From Cryptomeria japonica (Eukaryota > Streptophyta > Pinopsida > Cupressales > Cupressaceae): a DNA stretch of 64,000 nt. A program made the position numbers and the translations under genes. Below the pieces are notes generated by a model. It searched no databases. It was not told the DNA's origin and worked only from the letters and a program-made list of their open reading frames with translations. Shown in pieces: positions 1 to 12,330 of this stretch; positions within the stretch are counted from its first letter, which is position 1; the number at the start of each line of letters is the position of its first letter. The stretch covers positions 378,454,400 through 378,518,399 of the forward strand of contig NC_081407.1 of NCBI RefSeq assembly GCF_030272615.1, given 5' to 3'.

Positions 1-684
1 TGGTTTATGAGTTTTGGGTGTTGAGTCTTTGCTTGCCATGGGTTTGTTGAAGAAGAATTCTATCAATTTGTTATCAAAATTCAAACTCAAACTCTCTCCA
101 AGTAGTTTCATAACTTAATTTATGTTGTTTCATTTTTGCTTGTGCAAGAAATTCTTAGCTTTTGCTGTTTGTAATTGGAAATATTGTTTGGGTTTTAGTA
201 GTGTTATGCTGGCAAAATTTTGCCAAGCATTTATGAAATACCTCTCCCCGGTAATTTTCAGTTTAAAAATGATGATTATGAGTTAATTTCTCTTGTTCAC
301 GCTTGTTGGGAGCAAAGAAATTCAATTGGAGGTTAGAGATTAAGTCTATTCCCATGTAATTTAATTTGAAGAGTGAACTGGGCTGATTGGATTAAGTTTT
401 CTTGCCCCTGTTTTGTCTCAGAAGTTTTTTTTATTTGCTAGTAAAATTGACATTACCAATGACTTTTATGATTTATCTATTTGGTTGTTTGTTTGTTAAA
501 AAAAAAAAAATGATTTGGCTGGGGAATTACTGTTATTATTTTCTAACAAAAATTTCCACCTCTGTATCTTTGTTAATTGCTCCTTTTAATGTCACAGACG
601 TTTTTATTTAAAAATGAAATTTAATTGTTTATTAAAACAAAAAAAAAATTAAATTTGAAATCAAAAAAATTATTAACAGTTTGG
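1..684. other. AT-rich spacer, no gene seen
   Basis: AT-rich sequence with homopolymer A and T runs. Short open frames here have no recognisable protein character. Nothing supported. Confidence 0.5.
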
Positions 685-878
685 ATTGGGGGCGGTGGCG
701 GGGAGCTGGGCTCAACCCAGCCCACGCACCCCCTCTCCCTGCAGTCGCTACATTCCCCAGTCTGGGGTTTGCAGCAGCGCTGCTTTCCCCAAGTCTGAGG
801 ATGCAGCAAGTGCTGCTTCCTCACACTTGGGGATAGCAGCACATGCTGTCGTGGGAGCTTTGGGCCCCACGTTACTTG
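685..878. repeat. GC-rich islet with nested palindromes
   Basis: About 190 bp of GC-rich DNA sits abruptly between A/T homopolymer-rich flanks. It holds several short inverted repeats, such as CCCCAGTCTGGGG, AGCAGCGCTGCT and GCAGCAAGTGCTGC, and alternating CCCCAAGTCTGAGG-type blocks. It does not read as a convincing protein on either strand. It could be part of a non-autonomous mobile element or a fragment of a larger repeat; no target duplication was identified. Confidence 0.4.
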
Positions 879-1640
879 TTTAAAATTTGTTTTTTTTTAT
901 ATTTTTTTTTTAGTTCTAAAAAAAAAAGAAAAATAACAATATAATATTGTTAGTTGTTAAAACATCATCAATAAAGTTACTTTTTTTAATATTAAATAAT
1001 AATATATTGTTATTTAAACAATAATAATAATATTTTATTATTTAATATTAAATAATAATATTAAAGTTAATTGTTAGATTATAATGATATTAAGGTTGAT
1101 TATAATTCCTCGATTTAGTGATTAGAATTAATTGCCTTGTATTTTGAAAATAAATAAAATGATATGGAGGTTAGCGTTAACGTTTGGAATAAAGGAAAGG
1201 TGGGTTAAATTTAATATTAATGACCGTTATCCAAGTATCGTAATATAACCATATGATGATTGTATTCGACGAATAGGTGTTATTTCGGAATTATTTTATA
1301 TTAGCTTGTATATATTTGTTTAATTTGATTTAAATGTTGACTTGGTTATAGTCGAATTGAGAAAATTGAAATTTTATCATCATCAACTGGTTAGGGGTTT
1401 AAAATTGTAAATGTGGTTCCAATTCAACCTTTTTAGATGTGTGACTTCATCATTTCTTTATGTTAAATAGATGCGATGTCTTTAATTCAAGAAATCCTTA
1501 TTGCGAGCATTTTATGCTGTTGATTGCTTAAAGAAAGATTGCTTGTGTAGGATCTTGTGTTTTAATAATTGCAATCTAGTTGTTTTAATGTCGTTGCATT
1601 ATGTTTAAAATTGTCTTTATGTTTTCGATGTTTACCCTTG
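879..1640. other. AT-rich spacer
   Basis: Very AT-rich, with ATT/AAT palindromic runs near 960-1090. No gene or conserved signal seen. Confidence 0.5.
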
Positions 1641-2480
1641 GTCAGGTGTCGATGTTTAAACCTTGAGGAAGTGAGCTATTATGTGTTATGTCCCTAATGG
1701 TCAACCCTGGGTTTGTGACTATGAGTCGTTCTCCGGTGTTATGTCTGGATAATTTATGGTTGTCAGCCCCACCATAGAGTTCTCATAGATAGTCTTATCC
1801 AGTTAGTGTCCTAGTAGAGAGAGTGGCTTTCGGGCGGGGGCCGCACCCGAAGTGGATGGCAGGATAACCCCTCGAAAGTCAACTATTAAGTGATAACCTA
1901 ATAATTTGATTAGGGGGTGGGTAGTTATTAATTTAATTAAGATAATGTACCCCGTACATGGTTGAGTGCTTGTATAGGCTCAAGTTGTTTGGGAAGGCCT
2001 GGAATGGCAAACCTACCACCTTGTCCTCACAAAAGGATGGTAGGGTCCGCATGATGCTTAGATGGAGCCGGGGGTTCGGGATAGGTTACCAGGATAACCA
2101 AAAATGGGGGCCGGGACCTATGGAGACCTACCTAGGGTAACCATCTTAAGCCATGTGATGACACTCTCTCTCTAGGGTCGCTAGTGTTTTGTGAGTTGGG
2201 TCACTTGTGTACTGCGGAGTCATGTGTACTGTTGTACTTTTCTTGCTTGCTTGAGGGTCTTCTGCTATCTCCTAGCATGGTGGGAAGGTTCCATTATGGG
2301 ATCACATGGTCGGGTGGTAGTGCCACTTCCCATCGGATATCTTGTTCCTACCTTCATGCGAGGATTGGCTTCGCCAGTGCATCTTGGTTCTTGCTTTGTG
2401 TAGCACTCATGTTCTTGATGTTGTACCTTTGAGGCCCGTGTGGTCATTGTATCAGCAACTTGTAACCTTTGTACTTTATT
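1640..2480. repeat. Unclassified block of higher GC, possibly LTR-derived
   Basis: Base composition rises clearly compared with both flanks. The text looks non-coding but structured, with stretches like those of plant LTRs (CT-rich leader, GGTTACCAGG motifs). No second copy lies in the window, so LTR identity cannot be shown. Short open frames here are not protein-like. Confidence 0.25.
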
Positions 2481-2767
2481 GTTCTATGGAAGCCATGTAA
2501 TTTCTGGAATGTTGTAATTTAAGTTCATGGGATATATGTTGTTTCAATTATCTTTCTTATTATGTATAAATGAATAATTGGAAGTATATATGTTGTAATT
2601 CTTTAAACCTATCTTTTGGAGATCAATTTATGAATTTGAGTTATTTAATCGTTATTGACTTTCCCTAATTTAGATGGATAATTGGATTAATATTGTGAGG
2701 TAGTTTTAATTAGAAGTAATCTTCGTTGGTAACCCTTTAGGATGTAAATGATAGTCTTCCACTTATG

Positions 2768-3595
2768 TTATTTATTGTGCAAAGTTATGATTAATTCATT
2801 TAATCTTTTAAAAAAAAAATTTATTTCTCCCTTTAGTTGCCTTGTAGTGTTGAAATCCTTTAGGGTTCCTGGTGGGGCATTACAAGACGAGCCATATGAA
2901 ACCATAGAGAAACCATTCGCATGAAGATTATCAACATTTTGGGGTAATGGAGCTACTCTAACGGGGTTGATAAAATCCTCATCTTGGATTTTGAAACCGA
3001 TGACTGTCGTAGGCGACGCTCCCTTCCAGAAAAGAACGCCATTACACTCAACCATTTCATGATAGAATATTCTAGATCTCATTTCCCATGCAGACTGACA
3101 CTTAATCCTCCATGAATCTTCAACATAGTGGTAAATTTGGAAGTTAAATTTTGAAGAATTTGAACAAACTACCAAATAAGGCTCTTTGTTTTCTCCCTCC
3201 ACAATATGGATGAATTTCTCAGTCAAATCTATTTCTATCTCTGGATAAGATCTATCAAGGGGATTGCAAACAAATAATTGACTGGAAGATTTTTGAAATG
3301 ACAGTAATCCCTGCCCTATGCTAGATAAATCTCTTATAAACTCTCTCTCAGGATTTGGGAGAATAAAGAGAGGGAGGGTCGTCCATTTTTGTGCAGAGAA
3401 GCAGTAGACCATGCAGCACCAATTTCTATATTCATCTTGACCACAGATAAGAAGCCATGGATTTCGGATGAACAACGAAGATAGAAAACTTTGTGAAGAC
3501 AAAATAAAATTCCATTCCCTAGAAACCATGCAAGAGCTCCAGATTGATTGAAATGAAAGCTTTCCAAATATCAACTCCTTCATAGCTTGAGGCAT
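2768..3595 (-). CDS. F-box/kelch-like protein, probably truncated
   Basis: Open frame of 275 residues. Residues about 1-45 fit an F-box (MPQAMKELIFGKLSF, then SREWNFILSSQSFLSSL, where the family has VCKxWNSLLSSPSF). They are followed by the region typical of plant F-box/kelch proteins: NPWLLICGQ, CMVYCFSAQKWTTLPL, GQGLLSF and LFVCNPLDRSY. Such proteins recruit substrates to SCF ubiquitin ligases in the cytosol or nucleus through Skp1 binding. An in-frame TGA lies about 20 codons upstream, so the start is near here. The F-box is short at its N-terminus and the family is usually about 380-430 residues. Similarity fades after about residue 225 and the last 50 residues, beginning near APPGTLKDF, look like read-through into non-coding DNA. 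It may be a pseudogene or a gene with a missed 3' exon. Confidence 0.7.
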   Translation of the reverse strand: MPQAMKELIFGKLSFQSIWSSCMVSREWNFILSSQSFLSSLFIRNPWLLICGQDEYRNWCCMVYCFSAQKWTTLPLFILPNPEREFIRDLSSIGQGLLSFQKSSSQLFVCNPLDRSYPEIEIDLTEKFIHIVEGENKEPYLVVCSNSSKFNFQIYHYVEDSWRIKCQSAWEMRSRIFYHEMVECNGVLFWKGASPTTVIGFKIQDEDFINPVRVAPLPQNVDNLHANGFSMVSYGSSCNAPPGTLKDFNTTRQLKGEINFFFKRLNELIITLHNK

Positions 3596-4371
3596 CTTAG
3601 ATATATCCCCTTGTCCTGTGTATCCTTCAACTATTGCAATCGATTTTCACTCCATTCTTTTCAGCTCCCATACTTCCGAGCACTTAATGGCTTTGTATTG
3701 ACAATTCAATAAACCTTGAATTAAGTATATATCTATTTCATCCTCACTCACTCCTTGTTATATGTGTTTCAGATTGAGTGCATAATTGGAATAAGAACAA
3801 CCGACATGCCAAAAAAAAATATAAAATAAAATAAATAAGATAAAAATATCCATAAAAACACTCAATTAATAGATCTTATTTTTGGTAATTTTTATTGTTG
3901 AACTAAAGAAATATATATACAAACACAACAACCATTTATTTCATTCATATAAAAATATGAATACACAACAAATAAATTTAAGAGACTATGACTATAAAGT
4001 AGATAATTTTAGTCTATACAAGAATTCCAAAAATTAATATCAATCTTTTTTTTTTTTTAAATGACCTTAAAATTGCCTCAAAAGTAGCCAGCATCTTTAA
4101 AATAATTTGATCACTAAATTTCAAGAAATATTCTTAAACATGTTATTATTTATCATTTGATCACATTTATTTATTGATCCAAATTCATAATGTTGGGTAA
4201 ACAATACTCTTAAACATTATTCAATTGAATAGTGAAAACACAATTTTTCCCTATAAGAGTAAAATAAATATCTAACACATTGACATGGACAAGGTTTATT
4301 ATCTAAGATGGAGTAGATAAGGACCATTAGGGTTTCTGGAGGCAATAGCTCTATAGGGGATGATTTAAAGG
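3596..4371. other. AT-rich spacer upstream of the F-box gene
   Basis: Would contain the promoter of the minus-strand F-box gene. AT-rich with many TATA-like stretches, none decisive. No other gene seen. Confidence 0.4.
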
Positions 4372-6345
4372 ATGGAGGAGAGGGAAATGGTGATAATGGC
4401 TGGGTATTTCATGCAACTTGTTGCCTCTTTTACAATGGGTTTATGGTTTGGCAGTGGATCTTGCTTGTTTTATACTTCCTCCCTTCCTTTTGGGTTTTGT
4501 AGCCGCATATTTTGTGGTTGCCCCTGTCTTGAATCTCATTTACTCAAACCCTTCTTTTTCCTTTTTCTAAGACTACAGGATTCCCTTCGTTTGTTCGGTA
4601 GGTGAGCCATTAGTGGGGGTCGAATTCGTCTTCTATGCTTTGTTCCATTTTGGGGGGGTTGCTGGGTGTTACACCATTATTGGTTGCCTTGCCCGCTTTG
4701 CTATTTTTTGTGTTATTTTTGGCTAAGGTTTTGTTGTTACCTTTGGCTCTATGTCCCTTCACTTCCCCCCATGTTTTTATCTTTTTCAGGTGGTATTTTT
4801 GTGGCTTATGTATTTCTCTTGGCCTTGTAGTGTTTATGTGGTGATCTTTCATCTATTGATGCTTTTGGTGTGCTCCTGTGGGGTTGGATCGGTGATGGGA
4901 GAATTTGTGTTGGTGGTGGGCCCTTCTTTTTGGTCACCTTCATACATTCTTTGAGTTTTTTAGGTGTGGACTCTCCTATTTTGTTTTGTTGGTCATATAG
5001 AGAGGGGCTTGTCTTATGAACATGGATTTGTCCTTTAGTTCCATGGGCACCTTGGTTGGGATAGTCTTGCCTTCCATTCAAGGAGGCTGGATTTTTTGTG
5101 TCCCTTCCTTCAGGCCAAGGGTTTTGAAGGTGCTTCATTTTCTGTTCCTTTGAGTGACCTTATAGAGGTAGGTCTTGAAGATATAGTGTTTAGTGATGAT
5201 CCTCTTAATGGGTGTGTTTGTGGTTTTTAAGTGTTATTTAGGATGGTGTTTCTCTTCTAAGTGGTTATTCTTCTTGTGCTAAAGTGTGAAGACTTGGTGT
5301 TGGTGTTGAGGGTTGGTTATGTTGGGGGTGTTTAACCGAACAAGGCTCGTTATGCTACTTGCCTACTTTGGTGTTGGGTTCCTACTATTATTGGAGGATG
5401 CTGCCATTATTAAGGATATTTTCTTCTACCCCTCACTCCCCCTTTGATGTGTGGTTCCTCACTGGGTTAATGCCTATTGGAAAGAGTTTGAAAGGTACTT
5501 CATTTTTTTCCTCCGAGTTCAACCCTATGGAGGTGAATTTTGAAGTTACAATATTTAGTTAGGCTCACCTTGATATGCGTGTTTGGTGATTTTTATGTGT
5601 TCAAGATGGTCTTTCTCTTCGTAGTGGTTTCTCTCCTTGTGCCAAAGTGTTTATGTTCTTAGTGGTTACCTTGGGGGTGTTTAACTAGAGAGGGATCCTA
5701 TTGTTGTGTGCCTTCTTTGGTACTAGATTCTTTCTACTATTAAAGGACGCTACCATTTGTGAGGATCTCTACTTCTACCCCTTTCTCCCCCTTTCATGTG
5801 TGGTGCCTTGTTGGGTTCATGCCTATGAGACCTCTCTTTCTATGTAGGATTGCGGTCATTTTATTTCTAGATTATTTCTAAGGGAATTTTCCCCTATGTC
5901 TCTCCTTTCTAGGATGTTATTCCCTAATGTTCTTATTGACAGTTGACCTATTAAGGTGGCCCATGTAGGTTTTTTTGATAGCCTTGTTAACAAAATGTTG
6001 TAAAATTCCTTCCCAAATTTGTTGGTTATTGCTTGGCCCTATGGTTGGTTTGTTTCCAACTCATAAGAGGTTGTTAACAATATGGTCCAAGGTGCATTCC
6101 TAAACTAATATATTCTGATTAGATGGTCTTGTGGGTTCAGGACTATGGTTCCTTCCAGTTATCGCTTGGGTCAAAATTCTCTCTTCGAAAAAGGGTCTAC
6201 CCTTTTTGGTGTTGTTTGGGTTGTCTCACTGCTTGTGAACTCTTTGCTTTTTCATGCCTCTAGGGTGACTTGTTCTAGTATGATCCTATCTTAATTTTTA
6301 TTTTGTTATGGTATATGGGCCTATCCCACTTTTTAAAATCAAAAC
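4372..6345. repeat. Decayed repeat, T/G-rich on plus strand, with internal tandem duplication
   Basis: The plus strand is T/G-rich; the minus strand has lysine/asparagine/proline-rich open stretches (4610-5138) that look like decayed coding sequence but match nothing I recognise. Two diverged copies of one unit lie head to tail at about 5165-5477 and 5528-5826. Each runs from a GAGGTxxATTTTGAAG-like start to a shared ending in CTCCCCCTTT, ATGTGTGGT and ATGCCTAT. A LINE remnant is possible but not shown. Confidence 0.35.
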
Positions 6346-6866
6346 ATGGATGAGATGTATTTGTAGATTTAAAAAATAAAAAAATACAAGCAAATACTAC
6401 TATATTAATTTAAAATATAAACATTATAATACAAAAGTTAAAATGAAACCAGTCATGCCCAGAGAGGAGAGAACATACTACAGGAAGAGAAACCACAGAG
6501 ATCCTTGTCAACATGTAGACCAAACCTAACCAGCTAGTAAGCTACAAAATGATTCTAAAAAATGGAAATGACAAAGACCATGGACCAATATGCTATATCT
6601 ATCTAGAATATAATAATCTATTAAACGTAAAAATATGTAGACCAAAGGCTATAATACCCCTAATAAACATAGATAAACACAACCCCAATTTTTCATAGAG
6701 AGAGGAACTAGAAAGATTTTGTATCCAAAAGACATTTTACTTAGAAAAATACTTGAAACCAAGCTAACAAAAGGGCCCCTAGCTAGCTCTAAGGATTGTT
6801 TTCCCCCACTCCTTTGCCATCTACTTTGTCCCCCTAAGACTACTTGTCACTAAACTTGAAATGCAT
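6346..6866. other. AT-rich spacer before assembly gap
   Basis: No gene seen. Confidence 0.4.
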
Positions 6867-7366
6867 NNNNNNNNNNNNNNNNNNNNNNNNNNNNNNNNNN
6901 NNNNNNNNNNNNNNNNNNNNNNNNNNNNNNNNNNNNNNNNNNNNNNNNNNNNNNNNNNNNNNNNNNNNNNNNNNNNNNNNNNNNNNNNNNNNNNNNNNNN
7001 NNNNNNNNNNNNNNNNNNNNNNNNNNNNNNNNNNNNNNNNNNNNNNNNNNNNNNNNNNNNNNNNNNNNNNNNNNNNNNNNNNNNNNNNNNNNNNNNNNNN
7101 NNNNNNNNNNNNNNNNNNNNNNNNNNNNNNNNNNNNNNNNNNNNNNNNNNNNNNNNNNNNNNNNNNNNNNNNNNNNNNNNNNNNNNNNNNNNNNNNNNNN
7201 NNNNNNNNNNNNNNNNNNNNNNNNNNNNNNNNNNNNNNNNNNNNNNNNNNNNNNNNNNNNNNNNNNNNNNNNNNNNNNNNNNNNNNNNNNNNNNNNNNNN
7301 NNNNNNNNNNNNNNNNNNNNNNNNNNNNNNNNNNNNNNNNNNNNNNNNNNNNNNNNNNNNNNNNNN
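6867..7366. other. Assembly gap (500 N)
   Basis: Exactly 500 unknown bases, the usual placeholder for a gap of unknown length. Open frames crossing it are artefacts. Confidence 0.99.
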
Positions 7367-8619
7367 AAACTGTTTTGTCTTTCTCTATTAATTTTTCCTT
7401 GCATGAATGTCATTTTGGCTATTTACAAGGCCACAAGACTCCTTCTTGGTCTAATTTTTAACCTTTTTTTACCGTTACTTGAGTTCTTCAAGGTCATGTT
7501 TTGCACCACTTAGACCAGTTATCTAGCATTAGAGGGCATGTGGAGATTTTGTTTTGCCTCATGGCCTCATCTAGTTTTACTTTATTTTGGTAGTCATGTT
7601 TGCCTTTTTAGGCTATAGTGTCCCTTGTTCAATTGCTGATGAAAAGATCCTTTGTCAACTATGAATCTTTGTTACATGAATTTTGGATGAGAATAATTGC
7701 TTCTAGAGATTTATTCCTATTACAAGCACTTTTTTGTGGAGGCTTTTATGGAGGAAGACAATAATAGTTCCTAGTGCATATTTTGTGTTCTTTTTGCCCC
7801 CGTATTGTTTATGCTCTTTCCAATTTGGTTATTTTAAAAATTGTTCACATATTTTAATGATGAAGTATCATTTCGTGAATTATACTACACAAAATGTAGT
7901 AAAGTTCCATCATCTGGGTGGTTACATGCACACACATCTAGTGTAGGTTTCATTCAAAGCTTTTTCAAAAATAAAACTTATGAAATATAAGTTACTAATT
8001 AACCATACAATCTCTTCAACAATTCCTCCAACTGGTAGCCAAATGATGTTACGTGCATCTAATTTTTTTGACATCATACCAACCAGAGAGTAACTATGCA
8101 GTTATTGTCATGAGCCTATTTCATAAATTACAAAATAATTTATACTTATTTATTTATTTTTCATTAAATTTAAAACAAATTAAGATAGAAATTTTTATTT
8201 GAATTAAAAATACATTATTATGATAAAGATTTGTATAAATATATTAAATATTTTATTGAAAAGTTTTTTATAAATTATATAAATATGTATATTAAAATCA
8301 TAAATAAAATAGAAACTCTATCAATTAGAAATATTTTAATTAATATAATGAAATGTCATCACACACAGGCATAGAATCCCAAGAAACCAACATCCTAACA
8401 AGATAATATCAACTCTAAAATTTATCTAGAAGGAACATTCAGATACACTAACAAAGTCTAAATACGTAGTTGTTGTTGGTGCTCCAAAATGTTCCTTGTA
8501 TTGTAATGGATTAGTCATATATGTATCCCACAAAATTATGATAGAAACATTTTACATCTACCACAATGAAAGAATAGATAACAATACTAAAAGTATAATA
8601 AATGTAAACCTAGGTATTT
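7367..8619. other. AT-rich spacer
   Basis: No gene, RNA or clear repeat seen. Confidence 0.4.
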
Positions 8620-9950
8620 TGTCAATCTCCTAAAATATTATTCAAGAAAAAGATAACTGATATGAAAAAAATTACATGTTATAAATAGTTTTAGAAGAGT
8701 TAATCAAAGCTAGAAACTTGATTTTCAAGAGGATGCAATTTGAGAATATGAACCATCACATCAAGCAATTGGATGATGTTGAGTGTCGACATATTGCTAG
8801 GGAGACATGCAAGCTAAGGTGGTGCTTGATCATCATAGACCAATTCAGTGATGCCAAGTCAGTTCTTGTAGGTGTATTGAACCTAACTCATCAAAGGAGG
8901 AGCAAGTGACATATGGCATTACATCAAATATTATTCAATGTACCTAATCTCATTTCTCATTGATCCACATTCAAAGAGGGACATGTGCCCAAAGTGTTGT
9001 AGTTTTCTCATTGGTTAAAGTGGTTGTTGTTATAACTAGCCCTAATTAGGGTTTCATGGTTAAATCTCGGCCATTAAATTCAAATCAATCTCGGACATTC
9101 ATTTGTATCAAGACTTCTATATAAGGTTTGCCTTCTCATTTTTAAAGGTTAATAGGTGGATAATAGAGTAGAGCAGAATTGTTAGAAAGTAGAGTAGGAG
9201 GAGGAAGCTAGAGATTGTTTCCAAGACTTGTTGAAATTAATACATAAGTTTTGTTGAAGATATGGTGGATGTTTGTGTTGTCTTTCTACATTTTGCATGG
9301 GTTCTTGTTACTTCTCAAAGTTAATTGAATTTTACTGATTATGATGGAGAAATGCGAAGATATATGATGAATTACTTAGTGCTCATACCATTTGTTATTT
9401 GTTGATTGCAAATTGTAGTGCATGGTTGGTCTAAACCTCATTGTTGAAATAGTTCGATTGTGAATGTGTAATTTGGATTGCGCCACTATTGGGTATTTGG
9501 ATGAATATTTAAATTATGAAAATATTTTGTTAGGTTGGGAGATTGCATCAGTTTTGTGTAGTTGTTATCATGGCAAAACAAAGCTTGGTTTAAGGAGTTT
9601 GTCAATTTGAGTATCATTCATTATCATCATTGTTCATAGGTCTAAATTAGATAATTTAGATTAGATTCTCTACCCTTTTTCTTTGATCTTTTTTTGGTAG
9701 AAGTAAAGTTAGTTTCCAAGTTCCAATTGTTTTGCAGAAGCATAAGCCCCTTTGTGATATCGTCATATCACATCATTTCACTGAGACTATCCGATTTGCA
9801 TTGTCGAGACCTGACTAAAGAAACCTTGGGGTGGCCCTACCTGATCATAATATTTAGCGTATAAGGTTTCCTTGTTCAAGAGAGGATACAATACTTAGTA
9901 TTTAATTTTGTGTTTGGGGTGTCATAAAACACACATCAACATTATCCATC
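8620..9950 (+). repeat. Solo or truncated LTR (family B)
   Basis: Diverged match, in the opposite orientation, to the LTR at 37533-38915. Shared anchors are AGAAGAGTTAATCAAAG, GGTGGTGC, CCCTAATTAGGGTTT, a TATA box (TATATAAGG near 9120) and an end resembling ATTATCCATC. The TATA box defines plus orientation. Borders are approximate because both copies are diverged. No partner LTR of this family is present on this side, and no primer-binding site is visible just downstream. Confidence 0.55.
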
Positions 9951-10222
9951 TCCTCATTTTTCCCTTTGATTATATGGTGCACTCTTCACTAGCTTCTTGA
10001 ATTTGCCTCTACCTTGACTTTCCTTTTGTCTTAATTATGTGTAATATCTTGTAATATAAGTTTTTCCCTCCAACAAGAAATCTTCATCAATTTATTTTGC
10101 TCATTAGTGTTTACTATATCCCAAATATTCTCTTTTGCACATAAAAAATGAACATGGATAACCAGTAGCAACATCCAAAGTATCCATATCAATTCAATCA
10201 TTCCATTCATTTAACAACTCCT

Positions 10223-11263
10223 ATGAATAGCGTTCTTACCTTCACATCAAACATCATGGCTACCTCTCAACAAAATGTTATACCTACAAATGTTGGTCAT
10301 GGGGGAAATACCACTTCTTTAAATTCTCCTATAATGAGTGTTCCCCTTGTTACCCAATCACATTCACCACGTATAAATGTTAGTCAAGGGGGAAAATCCT
10401 TCAATAACAATTCCTTTATTTCTCCCATTAGTCTTCCATGTGTTACCCAACCTTCTCCATTGCCTACTTATTATAGTGTCCCACCTCCTTATTCTCAATC
10501 TCTTCCTTCATTCAATAATATTACTTCACCCTCTCAATCAAACATGTCTAATTTTAATCCTTCTACCAAAGCTACAATCAATAGTCTAGTCGAGACAATG
10601 TCTTCCTTACAACAACAAATAACTTCTATGAATCAATCCAAGTATAATGCACCCACATTTGATGTAGCAAGCCCATTATCCAATGACATTGCTAGATCCG
10701 TCCCTCCTAAACATGTAGAAGTCCATCAGTTGGAACTTTATAATGGAAAAGGTGATTCCTTAATTCATGTTAAAAAATTCCAAACTTTGTGTAGTGACTT
10801 TTTTCATGATCAAAGGTTGTTAGCAGAATTGTTTACTAGAACATTAAGGGATAGATCTTTGCAATGGTATTGTTCTTTGCCTCCTTATTCTATTACTTCT
10901 TTTCAACAATTGGCTAATGCTTTCATTCAACAATTTCACAATAACATTGGTCCTAATGTTACTTTGATTGATTTGATGCATCGCAAAGAAGGAATTAAAG
11001 AAAAAGTGACTGATTTTATTGGTAGATATAAGCATTTGTATTCTCAGATTTCTTTTTGTGTGCTTGATCACGATATTCAAAAGATTTTCATTGCTAATTT
11101 ACAAAAATATATTAGGGATAAACTTCTCTTAATTGAGTTTACTTCCTTTCTGCAGTTGTGCATAGTACTTCATAATTATCAACTGACCATGAGTGAATTG
11201 GAACAATCATCTCTTCCATGGCTCTTAGTGATACGGGTGATAGTGCTCAGCAATCATTTGTGA
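10223..11263 (+). pseudogene. Retrotransposon Gag region (Ty3/Gypsy, TAT-like)
   Basis: A 346-residue open stretch. The first 140 residues are Ser/Pro/Asn/Gln-rich. Residues about 165-310 match the retrotransposon gag domain: VHQLELYNGKGD, FFHDQRLLAELFTRTL, LQWYCSLPPYSITSFQQLAN, FIQQFHNNIGP, and a stretch with EKVTDFIGRYK. This is the nucleocapsid/capsid precursor of the element that continues to 15110. Only a fossil copy; no host role is suggested. Confidence 0.8.
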
Positions 11264-11789
11264 AGTTCAAACCAAACAAAAGATTCATCAAATTCAATGA
11301 TAACAACAACAACATTCAAGTAGCAACCACTATAGGTGTGCCTCCTTTGTCTAAATTCTTTAAAAGAGAAAAAAAGTTTACTCCTTTGAATGAATCTTTG
11401 CATAGCATTATGCCTTAGTTAATACAAAGGAATATGTTAAAACTTCCCCGTATCAAATCAATTGATCCATCTAAGACAATTTCCCCTTACTTCGATGCTA
11501 AATATTTTTGTCAATACCATCGTTAGCCTAGTCATGATACTGAAAAGCGTTTTTCATTGAGAAGTAAGATTCAATAATTGGTTGATAACAATACTATATT
11601 TGTGGCAAGTGTGAATGATAAAGGAAACAAATCTGTAACTCCTAATCAAAACTTTCAAATTTTCACTGATCCTTTACCATCCCATTCTAGTAATGTGACT
11701 GAGACTGACCATCTTGCTTTCTCTCCCAGCAGTGTGACCCTTGAAACTAATAATATGGTGAACCTTTTAGATCAACAATAAACTCATAA

Positions 11790-12330
11790 GGAATTGCGCA
11801 TAACATTTGATCTTAGTGAGACCATTAACGCACCTGATGGCCAATTATACATAAGTGCAAAATTCAAAGGTATACCCGCTAGATGAGTGCTTATTGATCC
11901 TTCTTGAATGGTTAATGTGATAATAGAAGAATTTATTTATACTTTGCAGTAGCATAAAGTAATATATGATGATACTGATGTTATAGTTAAGGTTTCTGAT
12001 GGCTTCTCTTGTCTTTCTATTGGTTGTATCACGCTTCCTATTGATGTCGACACTAAATGCTTAGATGTTCAATTTGCTATCATTCCTACATCCGATCAAT
12101 TTCGTGTGAAGTTGGGACATCCTCGGCTCTCTTCCATGAAAGCGATCACATCTACTATTCACAAGTGTTTGAAATTTCCTCATAATGATCAAATCATAAC
12201 TGTTAATCATAGCATATTTCAACCTACAATGAGGTGTGGAGATATTTGTCTTGATTACTTTTGGTTCGAAAAATTCAAACCTCTTCAATCTAGAAGTGAT
12301 GCTCTCTTTAGATCATATCAAAACTAGAAT
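11790..12330 (+). pseudogene. Retrotransposon protease-like region
   Basis: Translated stretches include INAPDGQLYISAKFKG, IKVSDGFSCLSIGCITLPI-like text and FRVKLGHPRLSSMKAITST, followed by IHKCLKFPH. This is the layout seen after gag in TAT-type elements, where an aspartic protease lies upstream of the polymerase. It is part of the same broken fossil element. Confidence 0.55.

Noticed and set aside
6844-7461. Open frames spanning 6867-7366 and 27367-27866
   Set aside because: They consist of unknown bases in assembly gaps.
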